A stretch of DNA of 64,000 nt. Source: Schizochytrium sp. TIO01. Taxonomy: Eukaryota; Sar; Bigyra; Thraustochytrida; Thraustochytriidae. The notes under the pieces are model-generated. The model was given only the letters and a program-made list of their open reading frames with translations, had not been told where the DNA came from and searched no databases. Location of the stretch: assembly GCA_004764695.1 (NCBI GenBank), contig SMSO01000014.1, positions 2,121,148-2,185,147 on the forward strand. Reading direction: 5' to 3'. This document shows, one piece after another, positions 21,275 through 30,053 of the stretch (within the stretch, counting starts at the first letter, position 1; each line of letters opens with the position of its first letter). Made by a program: the position numbers and the translations under genes.

Positions 21275-22183
21275 ATGCATAGCCGGTTGTCAGACATTCT
21301 GCCGTCAAAGGAGGAGGCATCGCAGGATGGTGCTGAGGAAACGGATATGGTGATGGAGGGAGGCGTCGAGATGAGCCCAGTCACTTCAAAAAGCATGCGC
21401 GATTTTTTTGCTCAAGTGGAGCAAGTAAAGAATACCATTCAGTATGTAAAGTCTCGCACAAGCGAGGTTAGCCGCCTGCAGGATGAGGCTGTGAATGCCG
21501 TACGGAGCGAAGATCAGAACCACACAAGTGAAGAGCTTGACCATGTACTCTCTGATGTCAACAAACGCTGTGCAGATGCGAAGCAAATGCTGACGACCAT
21601 GAAAACTGAAACCGAGGAACTCGAGAAGAAGTCATCCGCGCCCGCCTCGGAGCTCCGCATTCGTAAAAATATGTATAATTCCACGACCCAAAACTTTGTG
21701 AATGCAGTGCGTGGTTTTCAGCAGGCTCAGCAAACATACAAGAGTAGGATGAAAGAAAAGGTAGCACGCCAAGTGCGTTACGTCAAACCTGATGCTACCT
21801 ACGAAGAAATTGATACTGCGATGCGATCTGGGGATCCAAACGCGATCTATCGTGCAGCAATCCTTAATCAAGGCAGCGACCCTGTTGCTCAGGCTTACAT
21901 GGATGTCCAAGCCAAATATCAGGATGTCATGCGTCTTGAGGAGAGCGTCCGCGCGTTGCACCAAATGTTCCAGGATTTAGCACTCTTGGTAGAGACTCAG
22001 GGTGAAATGCTCGATCAAATTGAAATCTCTGTCAACCAGACGGTAGAACACGTGGACAAGGGTAAAGAGGAGCTTAAGAAGGCACTAAAGGCCCGAAAGT
22101 CAATTCGCAAAAAGTACTTTATCATTGCACTTATTGTTATCGTCATTATCGTCATCATCGTTGTGGTTGTCATTCGCCCCTAA
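21275..22183 (+). CDS. syntaxin (Qa-SNARE)
   Basis: 302 aa. Layout: an acidic head (1-40), an Habc-like helical bundle (about 40-155), a linker, the SNARE coiled coil (about 205-265) and a C-terminal membrane anchor (281-300) made almost solely of Ile/Val. The SNARE core includes MFQDLALLVETQGEMLDQIE, where Gln242 is the ionic zero-layer residue, and the downstream EISVNQTVEHV heptads; this is very close to plasma-membrane syntaxins of the syntaxin-1/SYP1 group. It would pair with SNAP-25-like and VAMP proteins for vesicle fusion. The start ATG is the first in frame, and the protein has the family's usual length. Confidence 0.93.
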   Translation: MHSRLSDILPSKEEASQDGAEETDMVMEGGVEMSPVTSKSMRDFFAQVEQVKNTIQYVKSRTSEVSRLQDEAVNAVRSEDQNHTSEELDHVLSDVNKRCADAKQMLTTMKTETEELEKKSSAPASELRIRKNMYNSTTQNFVNAVRGFQQAQQTYKSRMKEKVARQVRYVKPDATYEEIDTAMRSGDPNAIYRAAILNQGSDPVAQAYMDVQAKYQDVMRLEESVRALHQMFQDLALLVETQGEMLDQIEISVNQTVEHVDKGKEELKKALKARKSIRKKYFIIALIVIVIIVIIVVVVIRP

Positions 22184-22554
22184 GTACTCTTTGTCTCTGC
22201 ATTATTATAGCATCTTTGCTTGAGCAACGATTTTGATAGCTAAGCTAGATTTTTACAAATTTATGCCCCCATTATCTTCAAGTGACTACATTTCCCTTTT
22301 TCATATATACTCTCAACACACATCGCCCTGCTTGGGTAAAGAGGGATTTTCTATTTTATCAACTTTGTTATAGTTTGTGAGATTAGTTTATAGTCATCGT
22401 GTCTGTAGAACTACTCTTGGTCTGAAAAGGGGTTACATTACTTTATGGGTCCAGACCATCAGTAAAATTGTTTTATTTAGATTGAAGTACAGACGGTGAG
22501 AGTTTTGATCACCTCAAAAGAGCGAAATACTGTCTGAATCATAGAACGGCATTA
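22184..22554. other. convergent intergenic region
   Basis: AT-rich 3'-flank between the syntaxin and SPX genes. Nothing else is recognised. Confidence 0.5.
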
Positions 22555-23856
22555 TCAAAGTTCTATTTTGACTGCGTTTCGAAATTGAACATCTAAGCGA
22601 AGCTTTGCAACTGATTCTGCAAACGAGGCGATCAGAAGTAGCAGAGCCACACCGGAGATCCACAACGCAGCCAGTGCAAGTCTTTCTTCTACCATGCCTG
22701 CGATAAAAGCAGAAACGGACAGAGTTGTGGACAGAATTCGTATTCCTATGGTCCAACGGGGCCCGAGGCAATAGCAAACGTTGACTCCTAATTCTACAAA
22801 ACAAAGTACAACAACAGCCAACAAAGTGAACAGATCATCAATTGTAAGGGTAAAAGTGTCTGCAAATGACATGCTTAGAAAAACGCTCCAGAGCTGCCCT
22901 TGCATGCGGAGGTAAATATCCAACAGGACATAAGTGGCACTCATCATTCCAAACCTTCGCCAACCTAGTAGCAGAGGTCCAAGTTTTGCTTGTACAACGA
23001 CGCAGTGCACAATGTATAGAAAGGTCGTGGACATCCAAACTAGTAGGGCAGTAATCTGCAAAATGGAGGTGTTTATGCTTGAAGGAAGTTGAAGACTGTT
23101 GCTTTTGAGCACCGCTCCAGTGAAGACCAAACCAACCAGTAACTTGCCTAATAGTATTGCAGGCTGAGACTCAAAGTAAACTTCTCGCATCGCACGCCTA
23201 TCAACAAGGAATGGCCGCACTAGTTCTCTTTCGAAGTCCTCTACCCGCCGCAATTTGAGGCGTTCCATTTCGGCAAAACGGTGTGCACGAATTGATCGGA
23301 CCCGCGCAGACAACTGACTACTTACAGTCATGAGGTTATACTCGGTCTCTTTGGATGCATGTACTAATGCTGTTAAGTCTTTTTGAAGGCAATCAAATGG
23401 CGGTCGAGCTGGTTGCCAGGATGCAGTATGAAGGCAAACTATGTTTTTATCTAACTTCTTGGTAATTTTGCGTATCGCAGTGCGATTGGTGATACAAAAT
23501 TTAAGGACACTTGCTACACGCTCAGCCCAATAAACGTAAACTTCAAGAACCTGGTCATGGTCTATTGCTGAGGATTCTACATTGGGATGGCGCAGATCCT
23601 TCACTCCGGCTAGAATTTTTTCTTTGCAGGCACTTACATCAGCAAGAATCCCAGAGGCGAAGGCCTCTGCAGCAGCGAGGTTGGCCTCAAGCCTAGCAAA
23701 GAATTGTTTGTAAATAACCTCTACCTCTTGAAACCGTTGTTGCTGCTGTGCGTTATTCATGGCAAAAATAAGTTTCTTCAAAGCATGGTACTGAATATAA
23801 TAGATCTCCCACCCTGGCTCCATTAACTCTTCAAGCAACCGGCGGCCAAACTTCAT
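22555..23856 (-). CDS. SPX-domain multipass membrane protein
   Basis: 433 aa. The start is fixed by the canonical SPX opening MKFGRRLLEE, followed by WEIYYIQYHALKKLI. The SPX bundle spans about 1-165 and ends with NRTAIRKITKKLDKN; Lys130, 133, 134 and 137 correspond to the basic surface that senses inositol pyrophosphates. A basic amphipathic stretch (RSIRAHRFAEMERLKLRRVEDF) leads into five or six hydrophobic segments at about 232-250, 265-288, 305-332, 340-362, 370-388 and 392-412. I do not see an EXS domain, a VTC catalytic core or a major-facilitator fold, so this is not clearly XPR1/PHO1, VTC or PHO91/VPT. A role in phosphate or polyphosphate homeostasis is inferred from SPX alone. Confidence 0.82.
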   Translation of the reverse strand: MKFGRRLLEELMEPGWEIYYIQYHALKKLIFAMNNAQQQQRFQEVEVIYKQFFARLEANLAAAEAFASGILADVSACKEKILAGVKDLRHPNVESSAIDHDQVLEVYVYWAERVASVLKFCITNRTAIRKITKKLDKNIVCLHTASWQPARPPFDCLQKDLTALVHASKETEYNLMTVSSQLSARVRSIRAHRFAEMERLKLRRVEDFERELVRPFLVDRRAMREVYFESQPAILLGKLLVGLVFTGAVLKSNSLQLPSSINTSILQITALLVWMSTTFLYIVHCVVVQAKLGPLLLGWRRFGMMSATYVLLDIYLRMQGQLWSVFLSMSFADTFTLTIDDLFTLLAVVVLCFVELGVNVCYCLGPRWTIGIRILSTTLSVSAFIAGMVEERLALAALWISGVALLLLIASFAESVAKLRLDVQFRNAVKIEL

Positions 23857-24646
23857 GTTGCCGCCTACAAAGCTGGATTTCTTTAAGACCTTCTACGTTC
23901 AATCGATGGATCCCTGCCCGTGGCGTGGACGGTTTGCAGTAAAGGGTTTGCTTCGGTTGTTTGCTTATATTGAATATCAAGTTCTTGGTTGGCCTTCTGA
24001 AAACCTTCAGCTTCTACTATCGCAAGAATTCCTCTTATTGAAGAAACCACAACTCTTATAAACACCGCACGGTTTTTCGGTGCAAACTACTCGTGTACAG
24101 CACCTGTGCCCCCTGCCTGACGAACTCAAATAAAAGACCTCGATCGCATCGACAGACCTTTGTTGCGGTTTTGCTTTTCCTCTCTTCAAGGTTTTCAAAA
24201 ACGAACTAAGCTTCTGGCTTTTCCGGTGATGGTTATTAAGGCAAAAGCTGAGGTTTCTTCCTTTGCTATCCGTATTTTGCCTCTGCAGCAGGTCGAGGGC
24301 AGCCTTGAAATAAACCTTCTGCAGTTTGCTGCAAGTTGAGGCATCCAGCTCTGTGTCCCCGGCGAAGATTCAAATCATTATATATGTGTGTACGAGGACC
24401 CCTTAAGATCTTTCATAGTCCCTACAGGATCTGATAGGCTTTACTCTTCGCACACCCGGATATTGTGAGAATTACTCAGCTCTAGATTGATATGGATGTA
24501 TAAACGAGCAAAAGAAACAAACGCATGAACATCAAGATTGAGCAAAAGTTGACCGCAGAGAAGTAAAGATTTTAAATCATGAGGTATCTAAGAAAAGTAT
24601 AGTCGACGTTTAGCCCCAAAAGATTGTCAGTTTGACTATAAAGAAA
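23857..24646. other. intergenic region upstream of the SPX gene
   Basis: Holds the SPX gene's promoter and the 3'-flank of the J-protein gene, both on the minus strand. No repeat or RNA gene is seen. Confidence 0.45.
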
Positions 24647-25753
24647 CTAGTTTGTTGCGCTGTCGGGGTTTGATCGCTTCCAGCGCATGTATTGTTTATA
24701 GCGCTCAGGATATTTTTCTTTGAATTGTAACTCCTGAAAACGCTGAAAGTTGTCACGATGCCAGCATTCCATATCAATAAGACGTTGTTTCTCCTCCGGG
24801 GAGTACTCTTGATCCAGTGCGCCTTCCTGAACTCCAAGAGCCTGCGTGAGAAGATACATCTTCTCTTCAAAGGAAAGAGGCTCCCCACGAATACTATGGC
24901 GAATGTACCAATCAAGTTGAAACCAAATAGCACTTGGGAGAGTATAGGGCAGCTTAACGAGTTTCACAAGCAACAGCCCTTGAATTGTTGGCTTGCTGTA
25001 CCCACCTTCAATCTGAACCTCATTGGCAAGCTCTACAGATACATCTTTTTCTAGCTGTTCTAACTCGGCAGATTCCTCTTTGGCTGCCTGCTTTCTCTTC
25101 CGGCGGTCTGCTTTGCTTGACACACCCTGTCCTGCAGCGGTATTCTGAGAAGCTGCGCTGAGACGCTCCTTTGCAACACGTTTGACCTCCTTCATAAACC
25201 GCTCTGACTTCATGACTTGTTCATGAGCACGCTTGTGCATGTAAGACTGAAGAATCCACTGCAAGACCGAAATGCCGATGGCCCAGCCAGCTATAACAAC
25301 GCGCCAGTCAGATTTTGGCGCGTACACATGTGTATAGTATCGGTATCGATTCCTCATGACGTCCTCCGGGTGATCCATGTAGTAGTCATAGTCTTTGCGA
25401 GTATCTTCGTCGATCAGTGTTTCATATGCTCGTCCAACGCGGGCAAATGCCTCTGTGGCATCAGGATTATTGAGATTTCGATCGGGGTGCAATTCTTTGC
25501 TCAGTTTTCTGTATGCTTTTCGAATATCCTTTGCGGTTGGGAAATCATACCGGTAAAGGCCAAGTACCCGGTAGCAGTCGTCAGGATCACAGTACATCCC
25601 TCCGTTTTGCGCATGTGTCGGTACGCTCAGCTGAAGAAGTACCACGAGAAGAAGAGCAACGACGCATCGTGCAGACCACAAAGACTTGCCATGCCTTCTA
25701 TTTGAGTGGCTGGCGTATGCAGTACCTTGGTTAATCACCCCTTGGAGCTGCAT
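24647..25753 (-). CDS. DNAJC25-like ER membrane J-protein
   Basis: 368 aa from the ATG at 25753, which gives an N-terminus with a signal sequence (about 24-48, SLWSARCVVALLLVVLLQLS then VPTHA); the frame is open 39 codons upstream, an alternative start. The J-domain is at about 60-125 with YRVLGL, KAYRKLSKELHPDRN (HPD at 89-91) and YETLIDEDTRKDYDYYMDHPED. The DYDYYMDHPE run followed by YRYYTHVYAPK and a transmembrane segment (about 151-169, VVIAGWAIGISVLQWIL) is the hallmark arrangement of DNAJC25. A charged Lys/Glu-rich cytosol-facing region follows. It would recruit an Hsp70 such as BiP to the ER membrane; the client is unknown. Confidence 0.88.
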   Translation of the reverse strand: MQLQGVINQGTAYASHSNRRHGKSLWSARCVVALLLVVLLQLSVPTHAQNGGMYCDPDDCYRVLGLYRYDFPTAKDIRKAYRKLSKELHPDRNLNNPDATEAFARVGRAYETLIDEDTRKDYDYYMDHPEDVMRNRYRYYTHVYAPKSDWRVVIAGWAIGISVLQWILQSYMHKRAHEQVMKSERFMKEVKRVAKERLSAASQNTAAGQGVSSKADRRKRKQAAKEESAELEQLEKDVSVELANEVQIEGGYSKPTIQGLLLVKLVKLPYTLPSAIWFQLDWYIRHSIRGEPLSFEEKMYLLTQALGVQEGALDQEYSPEEKQRLIDMECWHRDNFQRFQELQFKEKYPERYKQYMRWKRSNPDSATN

Positions 25754-27025
25754 ACTTATGGTATGTGAGAGTGTACAGAGAAAATCGCGCGGCAAGCTCA
25801 AATGGCCTGCTTGTGCTTTGCCGCAAGACTTTGAAAAGTGTTTGCTAGGTTGCCAAACAAGACAGTTCATCAGTTGTCCTTTGTATTGTGTATTGGTGAT
25901 ACCGCGGTTATTGAAATAAAAAAAATAAAAAAAATTGGAACAGTATATTTCGAAATGAAATCGAAAAACAAACGTATGGAGAGAAATGTGTCATATGTCT
26001 GCACGTCCGTTCTGCAAGAGCTAAAAGTTTAACAGCAAAACGATTCTTTATTTCAATATGTACAAAACGACAAGAGGCATGCATAGTCCACTAGCATGTC
26101 CTCCGTTCTCACATGGACTAACAGAAGAACGCGTAGTAAAAAATGGGTGGAGTGGATGTAACATTCTTTAAAACGACTCACTTAAACGCTGATGTAAATA
26201 AACCATCTGGTTTTGTTTTGGCTACTTGCTTAATCATATCTTCGGATCACGTTACTCTACGGCAGCGAATAATGTTATTGCTTATTTCATGCGTAAAATT
26301 AATATGGTGCCGATCATAAGAGACAAACGACTTTATATCACCAACATGGGTTTAAATCCACAGCAAAAATTGTACCATTAAGATGCAAGTAACCTTGAGT
26401 TGAACAATTGGCAGTTTCTGATAGCCTAATAAAAACATGAAGCATGCTTGCTTGGTTCTAGGTTTGTCCTCAGTGCTACATTCTACATTTTTTAAAAATT
26501 ATTTACATCTATGTAATCCATCGATTTACCAGCGAATGGCTTTAAAACCAGGTTTCGCAACTTATCGATTTGTATTAACAAGTCAGATTTTGCAAGTTTA
26601 TATTTTGGCTGCAAGATTTGCTGCCTCAGTGCCTTCAACAAAATGACCGCAAGTGACCTATTTAACGACCTATTTAACGACCTATTTAAAATGACATTAT
26701 TAGATTATAAATAGAATTAAAAAAAATTAAACAATATTTGGGGGCATTTTAGATGTTCGGAGAAACATAAATAAAAACCCCGAGACAATAAATGAACGTA
26801 TTAAAAGGTTTTCTTAATTTTTATTTTATTTCTTAACACATATAGTTAATATAGTAAAATAGCTGGTAGGGATGAAAAGTCAAACAATCGGAATCAGTCT
26901 ATTTCTAAGTAAAAACTATGAGTATATTTTGAAAAATTTGAATGTATTTTATTCTTAATTAGTAAGCAAAGAAGAATGAAGGTATTATATTCTTAATTAG
27001 TAAAGCAAAGAAGAAGAAGAAGAAG

Positions 27026-27057
<32 letters not shown>

Positions 27058-27649
27058 GAAGTAGTAGAAGAAGAAGAGCGCGAAATCTACGAAATAACAA
27101 AAAATCCTATTCATTTGCAAAACTCTTTTAAAAGGAAAGAGCATCTTCATAGCACTCCATGCATTGTTGAGATTGAATTGGTTGGTTCAACGATTAGAGC
27201 AGGTATTGAGGCTGGAATTGTTATAATGATGATCTGATCTTCTTTTTCCCCTAAGATGGGCTAGGCTTGTCCTATTACATAATCCCGAGATTTTCTAGCA
27301 TGCCCCCTACACTGAGGAGCTCAGAGGGCAGCTACCAACAAGGCCTCCACTGGAAAAGTAGTTTAGAAGCATCTTACAAAGATGCTTAACAACAAAAATT
27401 GTCTTCGACTCGGCGAATCCTTGCGCTTTGCAAAGCTCCTCTAAGAGCTGCGCGTGTTATCCTCTGCACGCCACTGGATGGCCGAGATGCTTGGCAGCGG
27501 CGTCAGCTGCTGACGACTGCCGCGCGTCCAGCAAGCATGAGCGCTGCAAACCTTGTTTGGAAAACATCATCACGCCTTCATCAGTGTTGCACGTGCTGGT
27601 ACAATCCGAGCACTGGTCCTCTTCAGTTCTCGTGTTGGATAGTTTAAGC
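25754..27649. other. AT-rich intergenic region
   Basis: It contains a 12-bp GACCTATTTAAC repeat (about three copies, 26655-26690), a roughly 40-bp direct duplication ending in AATTAGTAAGCAAAGAAGAA (about 26950 and 26990) and an (AAG)16 array. No gene is recognised. Confidence 0.5.
27008..27055. repeat. (AAG)16 microsatellite
   Basis: Sixteen uninterrupted AAG units, followed by interrupted AAG/TAG units to about 27077. Confidence 0.95.
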
Positions 27650-27907
27650 ATGTCTGCAGAGGATGGCACGGACCTCGTTGTTGGGCAAATTGTGGATGAG
27701 TGTCCTGTCGAGGAGCAGACGGGGCTTGAACATGCTTCAGCAGATTTGTCGAAGGTGCCAAGTGCTTTAAGCAAAGATTCATCATGCAAAGAGACCGACA
27801 TCGAAGAAAATTTGATGGGGCAAAGCCCGCTTGATGAAGATCCGGAGCTCCCATTAAGATTCATGGGGTCAAGCCCTGGAGCTCCAATTCTAGATGTTCT
27901 ACGTTGA
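27650..27907 (+). CDS. possible small acidic protein
   Basis: 85 codons from the ATG at 27650; the frame stays open upstream to at least about 27400 without another obvious start. The sequence is acidic and codon-like (VGQIVDECPVEEQ, LPLRFMGSS, PGAPILDVLR) but matches no family I know. In another frame, just upstream, RRILALCKAPLRAARV resembles a mitochondrial presequence, so a spliced gene is possible. It could equally be a gene remnant. Confidence 0.3.
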   Translation: MSAEDGTDLVVGQIVDECPVEEQTGLEHASADLSKVPSALSKDSSCKETDIEENLMGQSPLDEDPELPLRFMGSSPGAPILDVLR

Positions 27908-28462
27908 GCCAAGCTGTGAGTGCTGCAGGAAATGCATCTATGTATGGTAAGCCTTCAATAACGGCAACGCACTTCATCAACTTACCCAGCACAATGTTAA
28001 TTCAAATACATTCGTCGTCTTTCATAATTCAATTTACTTTATTGTATTCATTCTTCAGACAGCATCATTTACATTTCTTACGTTGGTCTGAAGTAAACTT
28101 AGATAGAATTCATCAGCTTTGCTAACCATCGCATGTTAGATTAAACTCTAGCCATAAGTAAAGGGCCAAAATATCAAATTGGAAAAGTTACACTTAGAAT
28201 TTAACCTTTTGCAAAACTTGCATTTCCTCTGGTGAGAAAATGGGCTTAATCAATCGCGGGTTAAAGCTAACAAGCGACTCAAGACAATTCTAAATGCATG
28301 TCCCTAAATCGGTGACGCAAACAGAGGTGTCCTTGTGCATCACAATCGACAAGTTTTTGTATTGGGGGGGGAGGGGGATTTGAAAATCTTAAATGTTCGA
28401 GCTTGTCGTGGATGGTACCACATTAGTTGTATGGTTTGAAGAGCAATACTTTCGTCAAATAA

Positions 28463-28813
28463 CTAGTTTACACCACTTCTAAAGGGGAGAGCTCGACTTC
28501 GTGAATGAGTGCTTGATTTCGATTTGGGCAAAAGGATAACACGGTAGTTTTCACAGAGCCAAATTGCAAGCATATGCCAATCTGTCAAATCTTGGTAGTC
28601 CAGTAGGACGTTCAAGCTCGGCTTGTTGAAGTTGACTTCTCTACCGATGCCTTTGTAAACGGCAGAGGCATTTGGATTGGCACCAACCCGGTATTTGGCT
28701 TTTTCTTTTTCCTTGGCGGAGGACACTATAGTACAGATAATGGTAGGATCAGTGTTGTGTTGCTCGGGGCCGCCGCAATAAACCACAGCCATAGATGCCC
28801 TCAGCGTCGTCAC
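28463..28813 (-). pseudogene. fragment resembling a TnpB/Fanzor-type RNA-guided nuclease
   Basis: The 116-codon frame contains LTDWHMLAIWLCENYRVILLPK, which fits the conserved TnpB/Fanzor stretch L-x-x-x-x-A-x-x-L-x-x-x-[YF]-x-V-I-L-L-P. Upstream, TTLRASMAVVYCGG sits where a D-P-G-x-R-x-F-x-T-x-Y motif with the first catalytic Asp would be, but that Asp is absent. After LLPK the reading becomes Ser/Arg-rich (SKSSTHSRSRALPF) and stops. No RSKT, zinc-finger or later catalytic motif was found in any of the three downstream frames. The start codon is GTG and no ATG precedes the motif. I read it as a truncated, decayed copy of a mobile-element nuclease; chance similarity over one helix-strand unit remains possible. 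Confidence 0.4.
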
Positions 28814-28913
28814 TTGCGAATATGCGATTGCCTACAGGGAAGCACTCGAAGGGAGGCGCCAAACAACTTACCTTACAACTTACCCAAACTTCTGGTTGAA
28901 GTACTTTCATAAT

Positions 28914-29115
28914 TTGAGTTGAAGGTTTGCTTCACCTGTAGTGTTTGGTGCTTGGTAGCTCCTCGGTCATTTCAGTTTCTTGCCCCACATCCATTTCTTA
29001 ACACTGTACTTGAACAACTTGAATTGAAGATTTGCTTTACTTGTAGTCTTGGGAGCGTGGTGGTTCCTCTGCGGGCTCATTTTCTTACCCAACCTCTAAG
29101 ACCTAATAATTGTAA
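28914..29115. repeat. diverged 105-bp direct duplication
   Basis: TTGAGTTGAAGGTTTGCTTC at 28914 recurs as TTGAATTGAAGATTTGCTTT at 29019, and similarity continues through the GTAG...GGTGGTTCCTC-type segments for most of the 105-bp offset. Confidence 0.7.
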
Positions 29116-29365
29116 TATATCATTTCCTAGCACTCTATTGGAGGGCGGAGGGCAACATGAATAAAGAAGTTACCGCTTGTTTAGAACAGAACACTGTTCT
29201 AGAACGTTTCAAATACGCTCCATTCTAGCTCCAGTCGTTCCCTAACTTGACTTTTCTCTATTTGGAAGAGATGGCACTCTTAGTAGATTATGTTACGTAC
29301 CTAAGGAAAACGAAAATAATGTCAACATTGATATAAATGTTGACAATATCATAAGACATTTTTGT

Positions 29366-29439
29366 GAATTCGCCTTGAGGTGAATTCGTCTTGAGGTGAA
29401 TTCATCTTGAGGCGAATTCATGTTGAGGTGAATTCGTCC
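29366..29439. repeat. 16-bp minisatellite
   Basis: Four 16-bp units starting at 29366, 29382, 29398 and 29414 (GAATTCGTCTTGAGGT and one- to two-base variants), plus a partial fifth. Every unit keeps GAATTC. Confidence 0.95.
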
Positions 29440-29733
29440 AAATTAGTTAGAAGGGGGGGCACACTGGAAAAAGCAGGACGTTAGTTCTTCGCCCGAAGCA
29501 GCTGGAGACTTGAGAGCATGTTTGTCCGCAAGAAACTTTCGGACGCGCTTTGCAGACCGTAGCACTCCTGGATACTTCGGGGGGGGGGGGGGCTGCTGTC
29601 AACTAAGATGACTTTTTTCAACTCTGTGTAGCTTTTTAGAACGTAGCGGAGCGCAAGGCGATGCATCAACCTTGCATTCTCGCGATCTCGCTTTCCTCTA
29701 TTGAACAACTCAACCACTCGGAGCTCAGAGAGA

Positions 29734-30053
29734 CAGCGACGAAACAAAAACTTAAGGGCAACATTCAAGCGTAAGCTGTGAGAGCTAGAGACGAAGCTAT
29801 GAGCGGACGGCTCATTCTGTCTGCGCCGAAAGTCATACAGCGACGAAACGAAAACTGAAGGGCAACATTCAAGCGTAAGCTATGAGAGCTAGAGACGAAG
29901 CTATGAGCAGACGGCTCATTCTGTCTGCGCCGAAAGTCATACAGCGACGAAACGAAAACTTAAGGGCAACATTCAAGCGTAAGCTGTGAGAGCTAGAGAC
30001 GAAGCTATGAGCAGACGGCTCATTCTGTCTGCGCCGAAAGTCATACAGCGACG
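29734..30053. repeat. 104-bp tandem repeat, three copies
   Basis: CAGCGACG recurs at 29734, 29838, 29942 and 30046, exactly 104 bp apart, and the three full units are nearly identical (only a few substitutions). A minus-strand frame crosses the units, but 104 is not a multiple of three, so its reading shifts in each unit. The leftmost unit continues on the minus strand into a coding-like frame ending at 29481 that includes a C14 run read as Pro. The coding source, if any, was not recognised. Confidence 0.95.
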
